Positions 17,295 through 25,164 of a stretch of DNA of 64,000 nt are shown piece by piece. Within the stretch, counting starts at the first letter, position 1; each line of letters starts with the position of its first letter. A model generated the notes under the pieces. It ran no database searches and had not been told where the DNA came from. It was given only the letters and a program-made list of their open reading frames with translations. The position numbers were made by a program, and so were the translations under genes. Source of the DNA: Dermatobacter hominis (GTDB taxonomy: Bacteria; Actinomycetota; Acidimicrobiia; Acidimicrobiales; Microtrichaceae); the NCBI RefSeq assembly GCF_020715685.1, contig NZ_CP085840.1, positions 186,001-250,000 of the forward strand. Reading direction: 5' to 3'.

Positions 17295-18065
17295 ATGGAC
17301 ACGTCCGACGTGTTCGCGGGGGTCGCCACGCACGTGGTGTTCGCCGGTGGACCACCACCCACTCCCGACGAGCGGTCGCAGCTCGTCGACCGGTTGGCCA
17401 CCGTGCGGATCAGCCGCACCGTGGCCGCCGACAGCGGCATCGCGCTGGCCGACGCGCTCGGCGTCGGTGCACCGACCGGCCCGGCGCTCGACGTCGTGCT
17501 CGGCGACATGGACTCGGTGGACCCCGGACGGCTCGAGCGGGCCTCCGCCGAGGGCTCGGCGGTCGAGCGGTTCCCCGCCGACAAGGACGCCACCGACCTC
17601 GAGCTCGCGCTGGACGATGCCGCGGCGCACGCCGTGCCCGGCGACCGCCTGGTCGTGGTCGGCACGACATCGGGCCGCTTCGACCACGTGCTGTCGACGT
17701 TGCTCGTGCTGTCGGCCCCGGCGTACGACGCGTTCGAGCGGGACGCCTGGCTGGGCGGCGAGTCGATCCACGTCGTCCAGGGGGCGCGCCTGCTGCGCCT
17801 CGGGGCGGGGACGACCTTCTCGGTGCTGCCCGTCCACGGCGACGCGCTCGGCGTGACGGCCCGGGGCGTGCGCTGGGAGCTGCACGCCGAGGTGCTCCCG
17901 GCGGGGACGAGCCGGGGGGTCTCGAACGTGGCGGCGCGGGACGTCGTGGGGATCGAGGTGGCCGACGGCACGGTGCTCGTCGTCGTGCCGTCGGACCGGG
18001 AGCGCCCCGACGGGACGGGCGGCGCCGACGCGCTGCAGATCGACGACGCGGAGGAGGCTCGGTGA
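17295..18065 (+). CDS. thiN: Thiamine pyrophosphokinase
   Basis: A 256-residue enzyme transferring pyrophosphate from ATP to thiamine to make TPP. Diagnostic motifs: ADSGIALADALG, VVLGDMDSV, FPADKDATDLELAL (acidic Mg/ATP site), GTTSGRFDHVLS and a C-terminal GTSRGVSNVA. The ATG follows directly on the TPP riboswitch, whose 3' strand is its ribosome-binding site, so product feedback is expected. It overlaps the next gene by GTGA. The C-terminal ~25 residues are acidic and not conserved. The gene order kinase-binding protein-permease suggests uptake of thiamine coupled to phosphorylation. Confidence 0.95.
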   Translation: MDTSDVFAGVATHVVFAGGPPPTPDERSQLVDRLATVRISRTVAADSGIALADALGVGAPTGPALDVVLGDMDSVDPGRLERASAEGSAVERFPADKDATDLELALDDAAAHAVPGDRLVVVGTTSGRFDHVLSTLLVLSAPAYDAFERDAWLGGESIHVVQGARLLRLGAGTTFSVLPVHGDALGVTARGVRWELHAEVLPAGTSRGVSNVAARDVVGIEVADGTVLVVVPSDRERPDGTGGADALQIDDAEEAR

Positions 18066-19225
18066 GCGGGCGACGGATGGCACGGATGGCACGGGTGGCA
18101 CGGATGGAACGGGTGGACGGGCGGCGCGCCGGCGCGGGCAGGGCGCCGCGCCCGCACCGCAGGCGGCGGTGGCCGGTCGCGGTGGCGGCGCTCCTGGCGG
18201 TGGCGCTCGCACCGGTCGCCTGCACCGACGACGCGGACGGCGGATCGGGGTCGGGCTCGGGCGGCGACGACGAGGTCGTCCGGCTCGTCACCTACGACTC
18301 GTTCGCCCTGCCAGAGGAGGCCGCGGCGGCGTTCGAGCAGCAGACCGGGGCCACGATCGAGCTCGTGGCGTCGAGCGACGCGGGCGGGATGCTGACCAAG
18401 GCGCTGCTCGCGGCCGGCGCGCCCGAGGGTGACGTCATCTTGGGCATCGACAACACGCTCGCCACGCGCGCCGGCGAGAACGGCCTGCTCGAGGCATTCA
18501 CCCCGTCCGACGACCGGACCGACGAGGCGCTGCGCCTGCCGGGCGAGCTCGGCGGGCTGCTCACCCCGGTCGACCGCGGCGACGTGTGCATCAACGTGGA
18601 CGCGGGGTGGTTCGCGCAACGCGGCCTGGCGCCGCCCACCACGCTCGACGACCTCGTCGACCCGAGGTACGCCGACCTGCTCGTGGTCACGAGCCCGGTG
18701 ACCTCGTCGCCGGGTCTGGCGTTCCTGATCGGCACGATCGACGAGTACGGCGACGGGTGGAGCAGCTGGTGGGAGCGGCTGCGCGACAACGGCGTGCGGA
18801 TCCGGCCGAGCTGGGACGACGCGTACAACACCGACTACACGGTGTCGGGAGGTGACCGGCCGCTCGTCCTGTCGTACGCGTCCTCGCCCCCGGCGGAGGT
18901 CGTGTTCAGCGAGGGCGCCCGCACGGAGCCGGCATCGACGATCATGGCCGACTCGTGCGTCCAGCAGGTCGAGTACGCCGGCCTGCTGGCCGGGGCGGAG
19001 CACCCGGAGCTCGGGAGGAAGCTGATCGACTTCATGCTCTCAGCCGAGTGGCAGGAGGCCCTGCCGATGTCGAACTTCGTGTTCCCGGCGGTGCAGGGCA
19101 CGCCGCTGCCGCCGGAGTTCGAGCGGTGGGCGGTCCTGCCGGCGACCTCCCGGTCCATGTCGGCGTCCGAGATCGGCGAGCACCGCGACGAGTGGATCGA
19201 GCAGTGGCGCTCGACCATGGAGTGA
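18062..19225 (+). CDS. thiB: Thiamine ABC transporter substrate-binding lipoprotein
   Basis: A 387-residue periplasmic-type binding protein of the ThiB/iron-binding (family 1) group. A basic N-terminus is followed by a hydrophobic stretch ending in VALAPVACTDD, a lipoprotein-type cleavage site, then a Gly/Ser linker and the mature domain: LVTYDSFALPEEAAAAFEQQTG, GDVILGIDNTLATRAGENGLLEAF, SPGLAFLIGTIDEYG and MSNFVFPAVQGTPLP, all familiar from ThiB. GTG 18062 overlaps the thiN stop. Codons 5-19 contain 9-bp tandem repeats (CGGATGGCA) that supply several alternative in-frame starts. Its place behind the TPP riboswitch supports thiamine as ligand. Confidence 0.93.
   Translation: MSGRRMARMARVARMERVDGRRAGAGRAPRPHRRRRWPVAVAALLAVALAPVACTDDADGGSGSGSGGDDEVVRLVTYDSFALPEEAAAAFEQQTGATIELVASSDAGGMLTKALLAAGAPEGDVILGIDNTLATRAGENGLLEAFTPSDDRTDEALRLPGELGGLLTPVDRGDVCINVDAGWFAQRGLAPPTTLDDLVDPRYADLLVVTSPVTSSPGLAFLIGTIDEYGDGWSSWWERLRDNGVRIRPSWDDAYNTDYTVSGGDRPLVLSYASSPPAEVVFSEGARTEPASTIMADSCVQQVEYAGLLAGAEHPELGRKLIDFMLSAEWQEALPMSNFVFPAVQGTPLPPEFERWAVLPATSRSMSASEIGEHRDEWIEQWRSTME
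18074..18118 (+). repeat. 9-bp tandem repeat in the 5' end of thiB
   Basis: Five near-identical 9-mers based on CGGATGGCA (variants with GTG for ATG and GAA/GAC for GCA) encode RMARMARVARMERV. The unit keeps frame, so copy-number change would alter only the length of the basic N-region of the signal peptide. Confidence 0.7.
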
Positions 19226-20916
19226 CCGGGGCCGGCCCCTCAGCGCGGGCACCGGTCGGGCACCGACGCGAGGCCCGCCCGCTGGTCGGCCGGGTCGCCG
19301 TGGCGCTGGTGGCGGTGGCGGTCGCCGTGCCCGTGTTCGCCGTGCTCGGCCGGGCGCTCCGACCCGACGGCGCGTGGAGCCTGGACGCGGTCGACCGGAT
19401 CCTGTCGTCGGGGCGCACCTGGCGGCTGCTCGGCCTCACGGTCGGCCAGGCGCTCGTGTCGACCCTTCTCACCGCCGCGGTCGGTCTCCCGCTCGCGTGG
19501 GTGCTGGCCCGCTACCGGTTCGCCGGTCGGGGGCTCGTGCGCACCGCGGCGATGGTGCCGTTCGTCCTGCCCTCGGTGGTGCTCGGCTCCGCGATCGCGT
19601 CGGTGCTGGGGCCCTCCGGGCTCGTCGACGCCCGCGGCACCTGGTGGCCGGTGTTCGCCGCCCACGTGTGCTTCAACCTGGCGGTCTTCGTGCGGGTCGT
19701 GGGCGCCGCGCTCGACGGGCTCGACCCGTCGCTCGAGGACACGGCCCGCACGCTCGGCACGACCCCGGCCGCCGCCGCCCGGCGCGTGCTCGTCCCGGCG
19801 GTGGCCCCGGCCGTCTGGGCGGCTGCGATCGTCGTGTTCTTGTTCTGCCTCACCAGCTTCGGCGTGATCGTCATCCTGGGCGGCGGCTCGGTGTCCACCG
19901 TCGAGGTCGAGATCTGGGTGCGGGCCACGCGGCAGTTCGACCTGTCGGGAGCTGCGGTCCTGGCCGGGCTCCAGGTGCTGGCGGTGGTGGCGACCCTCGC
20001 CCTGCACGCCCGGTTCAGCCGCCGCGCCGCCCGGCCGGTCCGGTCCGGCCGTCGGTGGTCGCGCCGACCGGCGACCGCGGGGGAGCGGGCCCAGGTGGCG
20101 CTGGCGGTGCTGGCCGTCGGCATCGTCACGCTCGTCCCGCTCGGGGCCCTGGTCGAGCGGTCGCTGCGGTTGCCGGGCGGCGGCCACGGCCTCGACCACT
20201 GGCGCCACCTGGGCGAGGCGACCGCCGGCACCGGCCTCACGGTCTCACCGTGGGACGCCGTCGCGTTCTCGCTCGTCTCCGCGGTGCTGGCGACCGCCTT
20301 CGCCGTGCTGGTCGGGGTGCCGGCGGCGCGGGTGGCGGCGCGCCGACCCGGCGGCGCGGCCGACCGGATCCTGCTGCTGCCCCTCGGCGTGTCGGCCACG
20401 ACGATCGGCCTCGGGATCCTGCTCGCGGTGGGTCGACCGCCGGTCGACCTCCGCCGGGCGTGGTGGCTCGTCCCGGCCGCGCAGGCTCTGGTCGCCGTGC
20501 CGTTGCTGGTGCGCGCCGTCGCCGCCGCGCTGCGCGACCTGCCCCCGTCGGTCACGGAGGTGGCGGCGACCCTCGGTGCGGGACCGCGACGCCGCTGGTG
20601 GCGGGTCGAGCTGCCCATGGTGAGGGGTGCCGTGGTGGCCGGGGCCGGCCTCGCCTTCGTGGCCAGCCTCGGTGAGTTCGGCGCAACGGTCTTCCTGGCG
20701 CGGGCCGACCGGCCCACGGTCCCGGTCGCCATCGAGCGCCTCATGTCGCGGCCCGGCTCCTCCGGCTTCGGCCAGGCCATGGCCCTGAGCTGCATCCTCG
20801 TGCTGCTGTGCGGCGTCGTGCTGGCGATCGTCGACCGGTCGGTCGACGCCCTGGCGGGCCGGCGCGGCGCCCGGGTCGAGTCCGACGCCGCCGGCGGCAT
20901 CCGGCTCGGCCTCTGA
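19222..20916 (+). CDS. thiP: Thiamine ABC transporter permease, two fused permease domains
   Basis: A 564-residue polytopic protein with two homologous BPD-transporter permease halves. The first spans residues ~20-270, with EAA-loop-like LEDTARTLGTTPAAAARRVLVPAV. The second spans residues ~290-560, with VTEVAATLGAGPRRRWWRVELPMV. Each half has about six membrane spans. This fused layout is that of ThiP and related iron permeases. GTG 19222 overlaps the thiB stop (GTGA). It is the last gene of the riboswitch-controlled unit. The ATPase subunit (ThiQ) is not encoded beside it, so it must be supplied from elsewhere or shared. Confidence 0.92.
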   Translation: MTGAGPSARAPVGHRREARPLVGRVAVALVAVAVAVPVFAVLGRALRPDGAWSLDAVDRILSSGRTWRLLGLTVGQALVSTLLTAAVGLPLAWVLARYRFAGRGLVRTAAMVPFVLPSVVLGSAIASVLGPSGLVDARGTWWPVFAAHVCFNLAVFVRVVGAALDGLDPSLEDTARTLGTTPAAAARRVLVPAVAPAVWAAAIVVFLFCLTSFGVIVILGGGSVSTVEVEIWVRATRQFDLSGAAVLAGLQVLAVVATLALHARFSRRAARPVRSGRRWSRRPATAGERAQVALAVLAVGIVTLVPLGALVERSLRLPGGGHGLDHWRHLGEATAGTGLTVSPWDAVAFSLVSAVLATAFAVLVGVPAARVAARRPGGAADRILLLPLGVSATTIGLGILLAVGRPPVDLRRAWWLVPAAQALVAVPLLVRAVAAALRDLPPSVTEVAATLGAGPRRRWWRVELPMVRGAVVAGAGLAFVASLGEFGATVFLARADRPTVPVAIERLMSRPGSSGFGQAMALSCILVLLCGVVLAIVDRSVDALAGRRGARVESDAAGGIRLGL

Positions 20917-20959
20917 CGGCGGTCGGGTCCGGGAGTGCGGGGTCGGTGCGGGACGCGGG

Positions 20960-20965
20960 CAGACT
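20960..20965 (+). promoter_or_regulatory. -10-like box CAGACT before the SRPBCC gene
   Basis: CAGACT ends 7 nt before the GTG at 20973, matching the spacing of the leaderless promoters elsewhere in the window. Confidence 0.4.
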
Positions 20966-20972
20966 GTCCGAC

Positions 20973-21455
20973 GTGGACGTCACCGCCACCCTCGCCGCAG
21001 ACGTGCCCGTCGACGCCCTTTTCGACGTGGTCGAGGACCTCGGCACGTACCCCGACTGGCTCGACATCGTCTCGCGGGCCGAGCCCGTCGAGCCCCTCCC
21101 CGGCGACGACGGCGTCGGCGGGGCGGCAGCGTGGTCGGTCGACCTCCGCGGCCAGGTCGGCCCGTTCCGCCGGTCGAAGCGGCTGCGGATGGTCCGGACC
21201 CGCTGCGAGCGACCGGACGTGGTGCGGTTCGAGCGGCGCGAGCACGACGGCAAGCGCCACAGCGAGTGGGTGCTGAGCGCCGAGCTGGTCGATCCCGGCG
21301 CCGACGGCACGACCGGTGCGTTGCCGGAGCTGCGCATGCGGCTGCACTACGGCGGGAACCTCTGGGTGCCGATGCTCGACCGGCTGCTGTCGGACGAGAT
21401 CGAGCGGTCGCGCCCCCGGCTGGTCCGCTACGTGAACGACCGGTCCGCCGGGTGA
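20973..21455 (+). CDS. SRPBCC-family (polyketide cyclase/dehydrase-like) protein
   Basis: A 160-residue START-like protein. The N-terminus VDVTATLAADVPVDALFDVVEDLGTYPDWLDIVSRAEPV matches the cyclase/dehydrase pattern in which a strand and two short helices are followed by a Tyr-Pro-x-Trp turn; the C-terminus is a long helix (MLDRLLSDEIERSRPRLVRYV). Probably a small hydrophobic ligand carrier; the ligand is unknown. GTG 20973 is preferred to GTG 20946 because of the family N-terminus and the CAGACT box 7 nt upstream. It precedes glgX by 13 nt; a functional link is not evident. Confidence 0.82.
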   Translation: MDVTATLAADVPVDALFDVVEDLGTYPDWLDIVSRAEPVEPLPGDDGVGGAAAWSVDLRGQVGPFRRSKRLRMVRTRCERPDVVRFERREHDGKRHSEWVLSAELVDPGADGTTGALPELRMRLHYGGNLWVPMLDRLLSDEIERSRPRLVRYVNDRSAG

Positions 21456-21468
21456 CGGCGGCGAGCCG

Positions 21469-23628
21469 GTGATCTGGGCCGGCGGGAAGCTCCGCGTCTG
21501 GCCCGGCCGCCCCTCGCCCCTCGGTGCGACGTGGGACGGCGCGGGGACGAACTTCGCCATCTTCTCGGGCTCTGCCGCCAACGAGGGCGGGACGCCCGGC
21601 GAGCGGGGCGGGGTGACGCTCTGCCTGTTCGACGACGACGACGCCGAGATCCAGGTGCCGCTCGTCGAGCGGGCGGGACCCGTCTTCCACGGCTACCTGC
21701 CCGACGTCGGGCCCGGGGTCCGGTACGGCTTCCGGGTCACCGGTCCTCGGCGCCGGCCCGGCGACCTCCAGGACCCGTCCAAGCTGCTCCTCGACCCGTA
21801 CGCCCGGGCCGTGGCCGGCTCGGTCCGCTGGACCGACTCGGTGCAGCCCGACCCCGACGGCGATTCGGCGATCGACTCCGCACCCGACATGCCCCGCTCG
21901 GTCGTGGTCAACCCGTGGTTCGACTGGGGCCAGGACCGGCGACCGAACACCCCGTGGCACCGCACCGTGCTGTACGAGGCCCACGTCCGCGGGCTGACCA
22001 TGCTGCACCCCGAGGTCCCACCCGATTTGCGGGGCACCTACCTGGGCCTGTGCGCGCCGCCGATCATCGACCACCTCCAGCAGCTCGGCGTGACCGCGGT
22101 CGAGCTCATGCCGGTGCACCAGTTCGTCAACGACCGCCGCCTCATCGAGATGGGCCTGCGCAACTACTGGGGCTACAACTCGATCGGGTTCTTCGCACCG
22201 CACAACACCTACGCCGTCGGCGGCGACCGGGGCGCCCAGGTGCAGGAGTTCAAGGTGATGGTCAAGACCCTGCACGAGGCGGGGATCGAGGTCATCCTCG
22301 ACGTCGTCTACAACCACACTGCCGAGGGCGGCGCCGGCGGGCCGGTGCTGAGCTTCAAGGGGCTCGACAACCCCGGCTACTACCGGCTCGACCCCGACGA
22401 TCCGTCCGTCTACGTCGACTACACCGGCACCGGCAACAGCCTGAACATGCGCCACCCGAACGTGCTGCAGCTGATCATGGACAGCCTGCGGTACTGGGTC
22501 GAGGACATGCACGTGGACGGGTTCCGCTTCGACCTCGCCGCCACGCTCGCCCGGGAGCTGCACGACGTCGACCGGCTCTCGAGCTTCTTCGACCTGATCC
22601 AGCAGGATCCGGTCGTGAGCCAGGTCAAGCTGATCGCCGAACCGTGGGACGTCGGCGAGGGCGGCTACCAGGTCGGCAACTTCCCCGCGCTGTGGTCGGA
22701 GTGGAACGGCCAGTACCGGGACTGCGTGCGCGACCTCTGGTGCCTCGACCGGGGCGTGCTCGGCGAGTTCGCCTCGCGCATCACGGGCAGCTCGGACCTC
22801 TACGAGGACGACGGTCGCCGACCGCACGCGAGCATCAACTTCGTCACCGCGCACGATGGCTTCACGCTGTCGGACCTCGTCTCGTACGAGCAGAAGCACA
22901 ACTGGGCGAACGGCGAGGACAACCGCGACGGCACCGACGACAACCGGTCTACCAACTGCGGGGTCGAGGGCCCGACCGACGACCCCGTCGTGGTCGCCCA
23001 CCGCGACCGCCTGCGCCGGAACCTCATGGCCACGCTGATGCTGTCGCAGGGCGTGCCGATGGTGCTGCACGGCGACGAGATCGGTCGCACGCAGCAGGGC
23101 AACAACAACGGCTACGCGCAGGACAACGAGATCAGCTGGGTCGACTGGTCCGACCCCGACGAGGCGTTCCTCGCCTTCTGCCGGCGGCTGATCGACCTCC
23201 GGCGAGGGCACCCCGCCCTGCAGCGCCACCGCTTCCTCACCGGCCGGCCCGTGGCGGAGGGCGAGCTGCCCGACGTCGCCTGGTTCACGCCGCAGGGGAC
23301 CCAGATGTCGTGGGAGGACTGGGGGCCCGACGCCCGCCAGGTCGCCATGTGGCTGAACGGCGACCTCGCCGAGATGGGGCCGCGGGGGGAGTCGATCACC
23401 GACGACACGCTGCTCGTGTGCGTCAACGCCGCCGACGCGCCGTCGTCGCAGGTCCTGCCGCCCGAGGAGTTCGCGCCGGCGTGGGCGCTCGTGCTCGACA
23501 CCGCGTCGTCGGGCGACCCGCCCGCGACCCGCTACCCGGCGGGCGGCACCGTGCAGCTCGGACCCCGGACGATCCTCTTCCTCGAGCGCCGGCTCGCGCC
23601 CGCGCCCGCTCCGACACCGTCGCCCTGA
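21469..23628 (+). CDS. glgX: Glycogen debranching enzyme (isoamylase type)
   Basis: A 719-residue GH13 enzyme hydrolysing alpha-1,6 branches of glycogen or limit dextrins. An N-terminal CBM48-type domain (LRVWPGRPSPLGATWDGAGTNFAIFS) is followed by the catalytic barrel: DVVYNHTAEGG, GFRFDLAATL with nucleophile D355, LIAEPWDVGEGG with acid/base E391, and FVTAHDGFTLSDLVSYEQKHN. NGEDNRDGTDDN is specific to GlgX. All catalytic residues are present. GTG 21469 fits the family start. No treX/treY/treZ genes adjoin it, so glycogen mobilisation rather than trehalose synthesis is favoured. Confidence 0.95.
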   Translation: MIWAGGKLRVWPGRPSPLGATWDGAGTNFAIFSGSAANEGGTPGERGGVTLCLFDDDDAEIQVPLVERAGPVFHGYLPDVGPGVRYGFRVTGPRRRPGDLQDPSKLLLDPYARAVAGSVRWTDSVQPDPDGDSAIDSAPDMPRSVVVNPWFDWGQDRRPNTPWHRTVLYEAHVRGLTMLHPEVPPDLRGTYLGLCAPPIIDHLQQLGVTAVELMPVHQFVNDRRLIEMGLRNYWGYNSIGFFAPHNTYAVGGDRGAQVQEFKVMVKTLHEAGIEVILDVVYNHTAEGGAGGPVLSFKGLDNPGYYRLDPDDPSVYVDYTGTGNSLNMRHPNVLQLIMDSLRYWVEDMHVDGFRFDLAATLARELHDVDRLSSFFDLIQQDPVVSQVKLIAEPWDVGEGGYQVGNFPALWSEWNGQYRDCVRDLWCLDRGVLGEFASRITGSSDLYEDDGRRPHASINFVTAHDGFTLSDLVSYEQKHNWANGEDNRDGTDDNRSTNCGVEGPTDDPVVVAHRDRLRRNLMATLMLSQGVPMVLHGDEIGRTQQGNNNGYAQDNEISWVDWSDPDEAFLAFCRRLIDLRRGHPALQRHRFLTGRPVAEGELPDVAWFTPQGTQMSWEDWGPDARQVAMWLNGDLAEMGPRGESITDDTLLVCVNAADAPSSQVLPPEEFAPAWALVLDTASSGDPPATRYPAGGTVQLGPRTILFLERRLAPAPAPTPSP

Positions 23629-23649
23629 TCGCCGAGCGGCGGGTCCCGG

Positions 23650-24444
23650 TCAGGCGCGACGGGCCGAGAAGCGGCCGTCGCGGCGCTCGACCACCAGGGG
23701 GATGCCGAAGGTCCGGGTCAGCAACTCGCCGGTGAGGACCTCGCCGATCGGCCCCTGCGCGACGACCCGTCCGTCGGCGATCGCCAGCAGGTGGGTGAAG
23801 CTCGGCGGGATCTCCTCGACGTGGTGGGTGACGAGCACGAGCGGCGCGCCGTCGGGATCGGTGGCGAGCCGGTCGAGGCGGTCGACCAGCTCCTCGCGAC
23901 CGCGCAGGTCGAGGCCCGCCGTCGGCTCGTCGAGCAGCACGAGGCCGGGCCGGTTCATCAGCGCCCGGGCCAGCAGCGTCCGCTGGCGCTCGCCGGAGGA
24001 CAGCGTGCCGAACGGGTGGTCGGCGACGTGGCCGACGCCCTGCGCGACGAGCAGCTCGACGGCACGGACGCGGTCCTCGGCGGTGTAGGTGTGCCACCGC
24101 GGCTCGAGTGCGGCGTGGCGGCCGCACATGACGATGTCGGTCGCGCTCAGCTGGGGCCGCATGAGGTCCGACATCGCCGAGCTGACCAGCGACACGCGGG
24201 TGCGGAGGGTGCGCACGTCGGTCCGGCCGAGCGTCTCGCCCAGCACGCGCACGGTGCCGCGGCTCGGGTGCTCGTAGAGCGCGGCGATGCGGATCAGCGT
24301 GGTCTTGCCGCTGCCGTTGAGGCCGAGCACGACCCAGTCCTCGCCGGAGCCGACGCGCCAGTCGACGCCGTCGAGCAGGTCGCGCCCGTCCCGGGTGAGG
24401 CCGACGCCCGACATCTCGAGCGCCGGGCCGTCCGGCGTCGTCAC
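23650..24444 (-). CDS. ABC transporter ATP-binding protein without local permease
   Basis: A 264-residue ATPase: Walker A LGLNGSGKTTL, Q/S-region VSSAMSDLM, signature LSSGERQRTLLARALMNRPG, Walker B LVLLDEP, and a His-switch (VTHHVEEI). The SGEDWVVLGLNGSGKTTL start and the arrangement resemble ModF/PhrA-like stand-alone ATPases more than metabolite importers. It is translationally coupled to the MarR gene (start GTG 24444 overlaps the MarR stop as GTGA). No permease or binding protein adjoins it; it could in principle serve the ATPase-less thiamine transporter upstream, but nothing in the sequence shows that. Confidence 0.9.
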   Translation of the reverse strand: MTTPDGPALEMSGVGLTRDGRDLLDGVDWRVGSGEDWVVLGLNGSGKTTLIRIAALYEHPSRGTVRVLGETLGRTDVRTLRTRVSLVSSAMSDLMRPQLSATDIVMCGRHAALEPRWHTYTAEDRVRAVELLVAQGVGHVADHPFGTLSSGERQRTLLARALMNRPGLVLLDEPTAGLDLRGREELVDRLDRLATDPDGAPLVLVTHHVEEIPPSFTHLLAIADGRVVAQGPIGEVLTGELLTRTFGIPLVVERRDGRFSARRA

Positions 24445-24944
24445 GTCCGGTTCCCGAAGTGCTCCGCGAGGTAGAGGTCCATCGCCTCGTTGAGGATGTC
24501 CAGACCGTCGAGCGCCGCGGCCGCCCGGTCCTCGCCCAGCCGCCCGAGCAGGCCGGAGAGCCGCCTGGCGACGGCCGCGTCGGCCGCAGCGAGGCGGCGG
24601 CGGCCGTGCTCGGTGATCGCGAGGACGACCCGTCGCCCGTCGGTCGGGTCGGAGCGCCGCCGCACGAGATCCCGGGTGCACAACCCGTCGACGACCGAGG
24701 TGAGCGTGGACGGGCTGACCTCGAGCAGGCGGGCGACCTCGTTCGCGGGCCGGTCGACGCCGTCGACGAACACCATCACCCGGTACTGGGCGAGCGTCAG
24801 GTCGACCTCGGCGACGGCGTTGGCCGCGACCCGGGCCACCCGCACCGCGGCGCGGGCCGCGTCGGCCACCCGCGGCGCGGCGTCGGCCGGGCCGTCGTCG
24901 GCGGGGCCGTCGTCGGCGGGGGCGTCGTGGGTCGGGTCCTGCAC
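24441..24944 (-). CDS. MarR family transcriptional regulator
   Basis: A 167-residue winged-helix regulator. After a low-complexity acidic N-terminus (ADDGPADDGPAD) comes the MarR core: LTLAQYRVMVFVDGV, ANEVARLLEVSPSTLTSVVDGLCTRDLV (helix-turn-helix), RRRSDPTDGRRVVLAIT (the wing, with the DxR signature), and a C-terminal dimerisation helix. The GTG at 24944 lies 7 nt from a TACAGT box (24952-24957, minus strand), so the mRNA is probably leaderless. It is followed by the coupled ABC ATPase. An array of dyad-containing 23-bp repeats begins 23 nt upstream and is a candidate binding region. Confidence 0.9.
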   Translation of the reverse strand: MQDPTHDAPADDGPADDGPADAAPRVADAARAAVRVARVAANAVAEVDLTLAQYRVMVFVDGVDRPANEVARLLEVSPSTLTSVVDGLCTRDLVRRRSDPTDGRRVVLAITEHGRRRLAAADAAVARRLSGLLGRLGEDRAAAALDGLDILNEAMDLYLAEHFGNRT

Positions 24945-24951
24945 CCGGCGA

Positions 24952-24957
24952 ACTGTA
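24952..24957 (-). promoter_or_regulatory. -10 box TACAGT of the leaderless marR gene
   Basis: TACAGT on the minus strand ends 7 nt before the GTG at 24944. Confidence 0.55.
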
Positions 24958-24967
24958 GAAGCGGGCC

Positions 24968-25078
24968 AGCCCGACGGCGGAGTCGGTGACAGCCCGACGG
25001 CGGAGTCGGTGACAGCCCGACGGCGGAGTCAGTGACAGCCCGACGGCGGAGTCGGTGCCAGCCCGACGGCGGAGTCGT
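24968..25078. repeat. 23-bp tandem repeat array (about 4.8 copies)
   Basis: Units begin at 24968, 24991, 25014, 25037 and 25060 (the last is partial). Each contains the dyad CGAC-GGCGGA-GTCG (one unit has a G-to-A change in the right arm). The array fills the divergent intergenic region between marR and the CNNM gene and ends 28 nt before a TAGTGT -10 box. Copies are nearly identical and there are no unique spacers, so this is not CRISPR. The same unit, diverged, forms the array at 36851-36970. Confidence 0.9.
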
Positions 25079-25105
25079 CCCGGCGGCAGCCCCCACCCCC
25101 GCCGG

Positions 25106-25111
25106 TAGTGT
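25106..25111 (+). promoter_or_regulatory. -10 box TAGTGT upstream of the CNNM pair
   Basis: TAGTGT ends 7 nt before a GTG at 25119 that opens a 10-codon frame; the CNNM gene itself starts 46 nt later. Confidence 0.5.
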
Positions 25112-25118
25112 TCGGGGC

Positions 25119-25151
25119 GTGACCGCCGTCGGCGCCCGCCGCAGCACGTGA
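25119..25151 (+). CDS. Leaderless 10-codon upstream ORF (candidate)
   Basis: The GTG at 25119 is placed exactly for leaderless initiation (7 nt after TAGTGT). The frame encodes VTAVGARRST then TGA at 25149-25151, 13 nt before the CNNM start codon. It may simply deliver ribosomes to the next start, or be a regulatory leader peptide. Too short for homology support. Confidence 0.3.
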   Translation: MTAVGARRST

Positions 25152-25164
25152 GCCCCGCCACCGC

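Noticed and set aside
15132..18212. 1000-codon minus-strand frame antisense to kup and thiN
   Set aside because: Composition is that of a frame shadow (His/Arg/Asp/Val-rich, no motif), and kup and thiN on the other strand are unmistakable.
19512..23229. Long minus-strand frames antisense to thiP and glgX
   Set aside because: No family motif, and the plus-strand genes carry complete catalytic and membrane signatures.
23650..24444. thiQ for the upstream thiamine transporter
   Set aside because: It is on the opposite strand, coupled to marR, and resembles ModF-like ATPases.
24968..25078. CRISPR array
   Set aside because: Units are directly adjacent 23-mers without unique spacers, and no cas gene is present.
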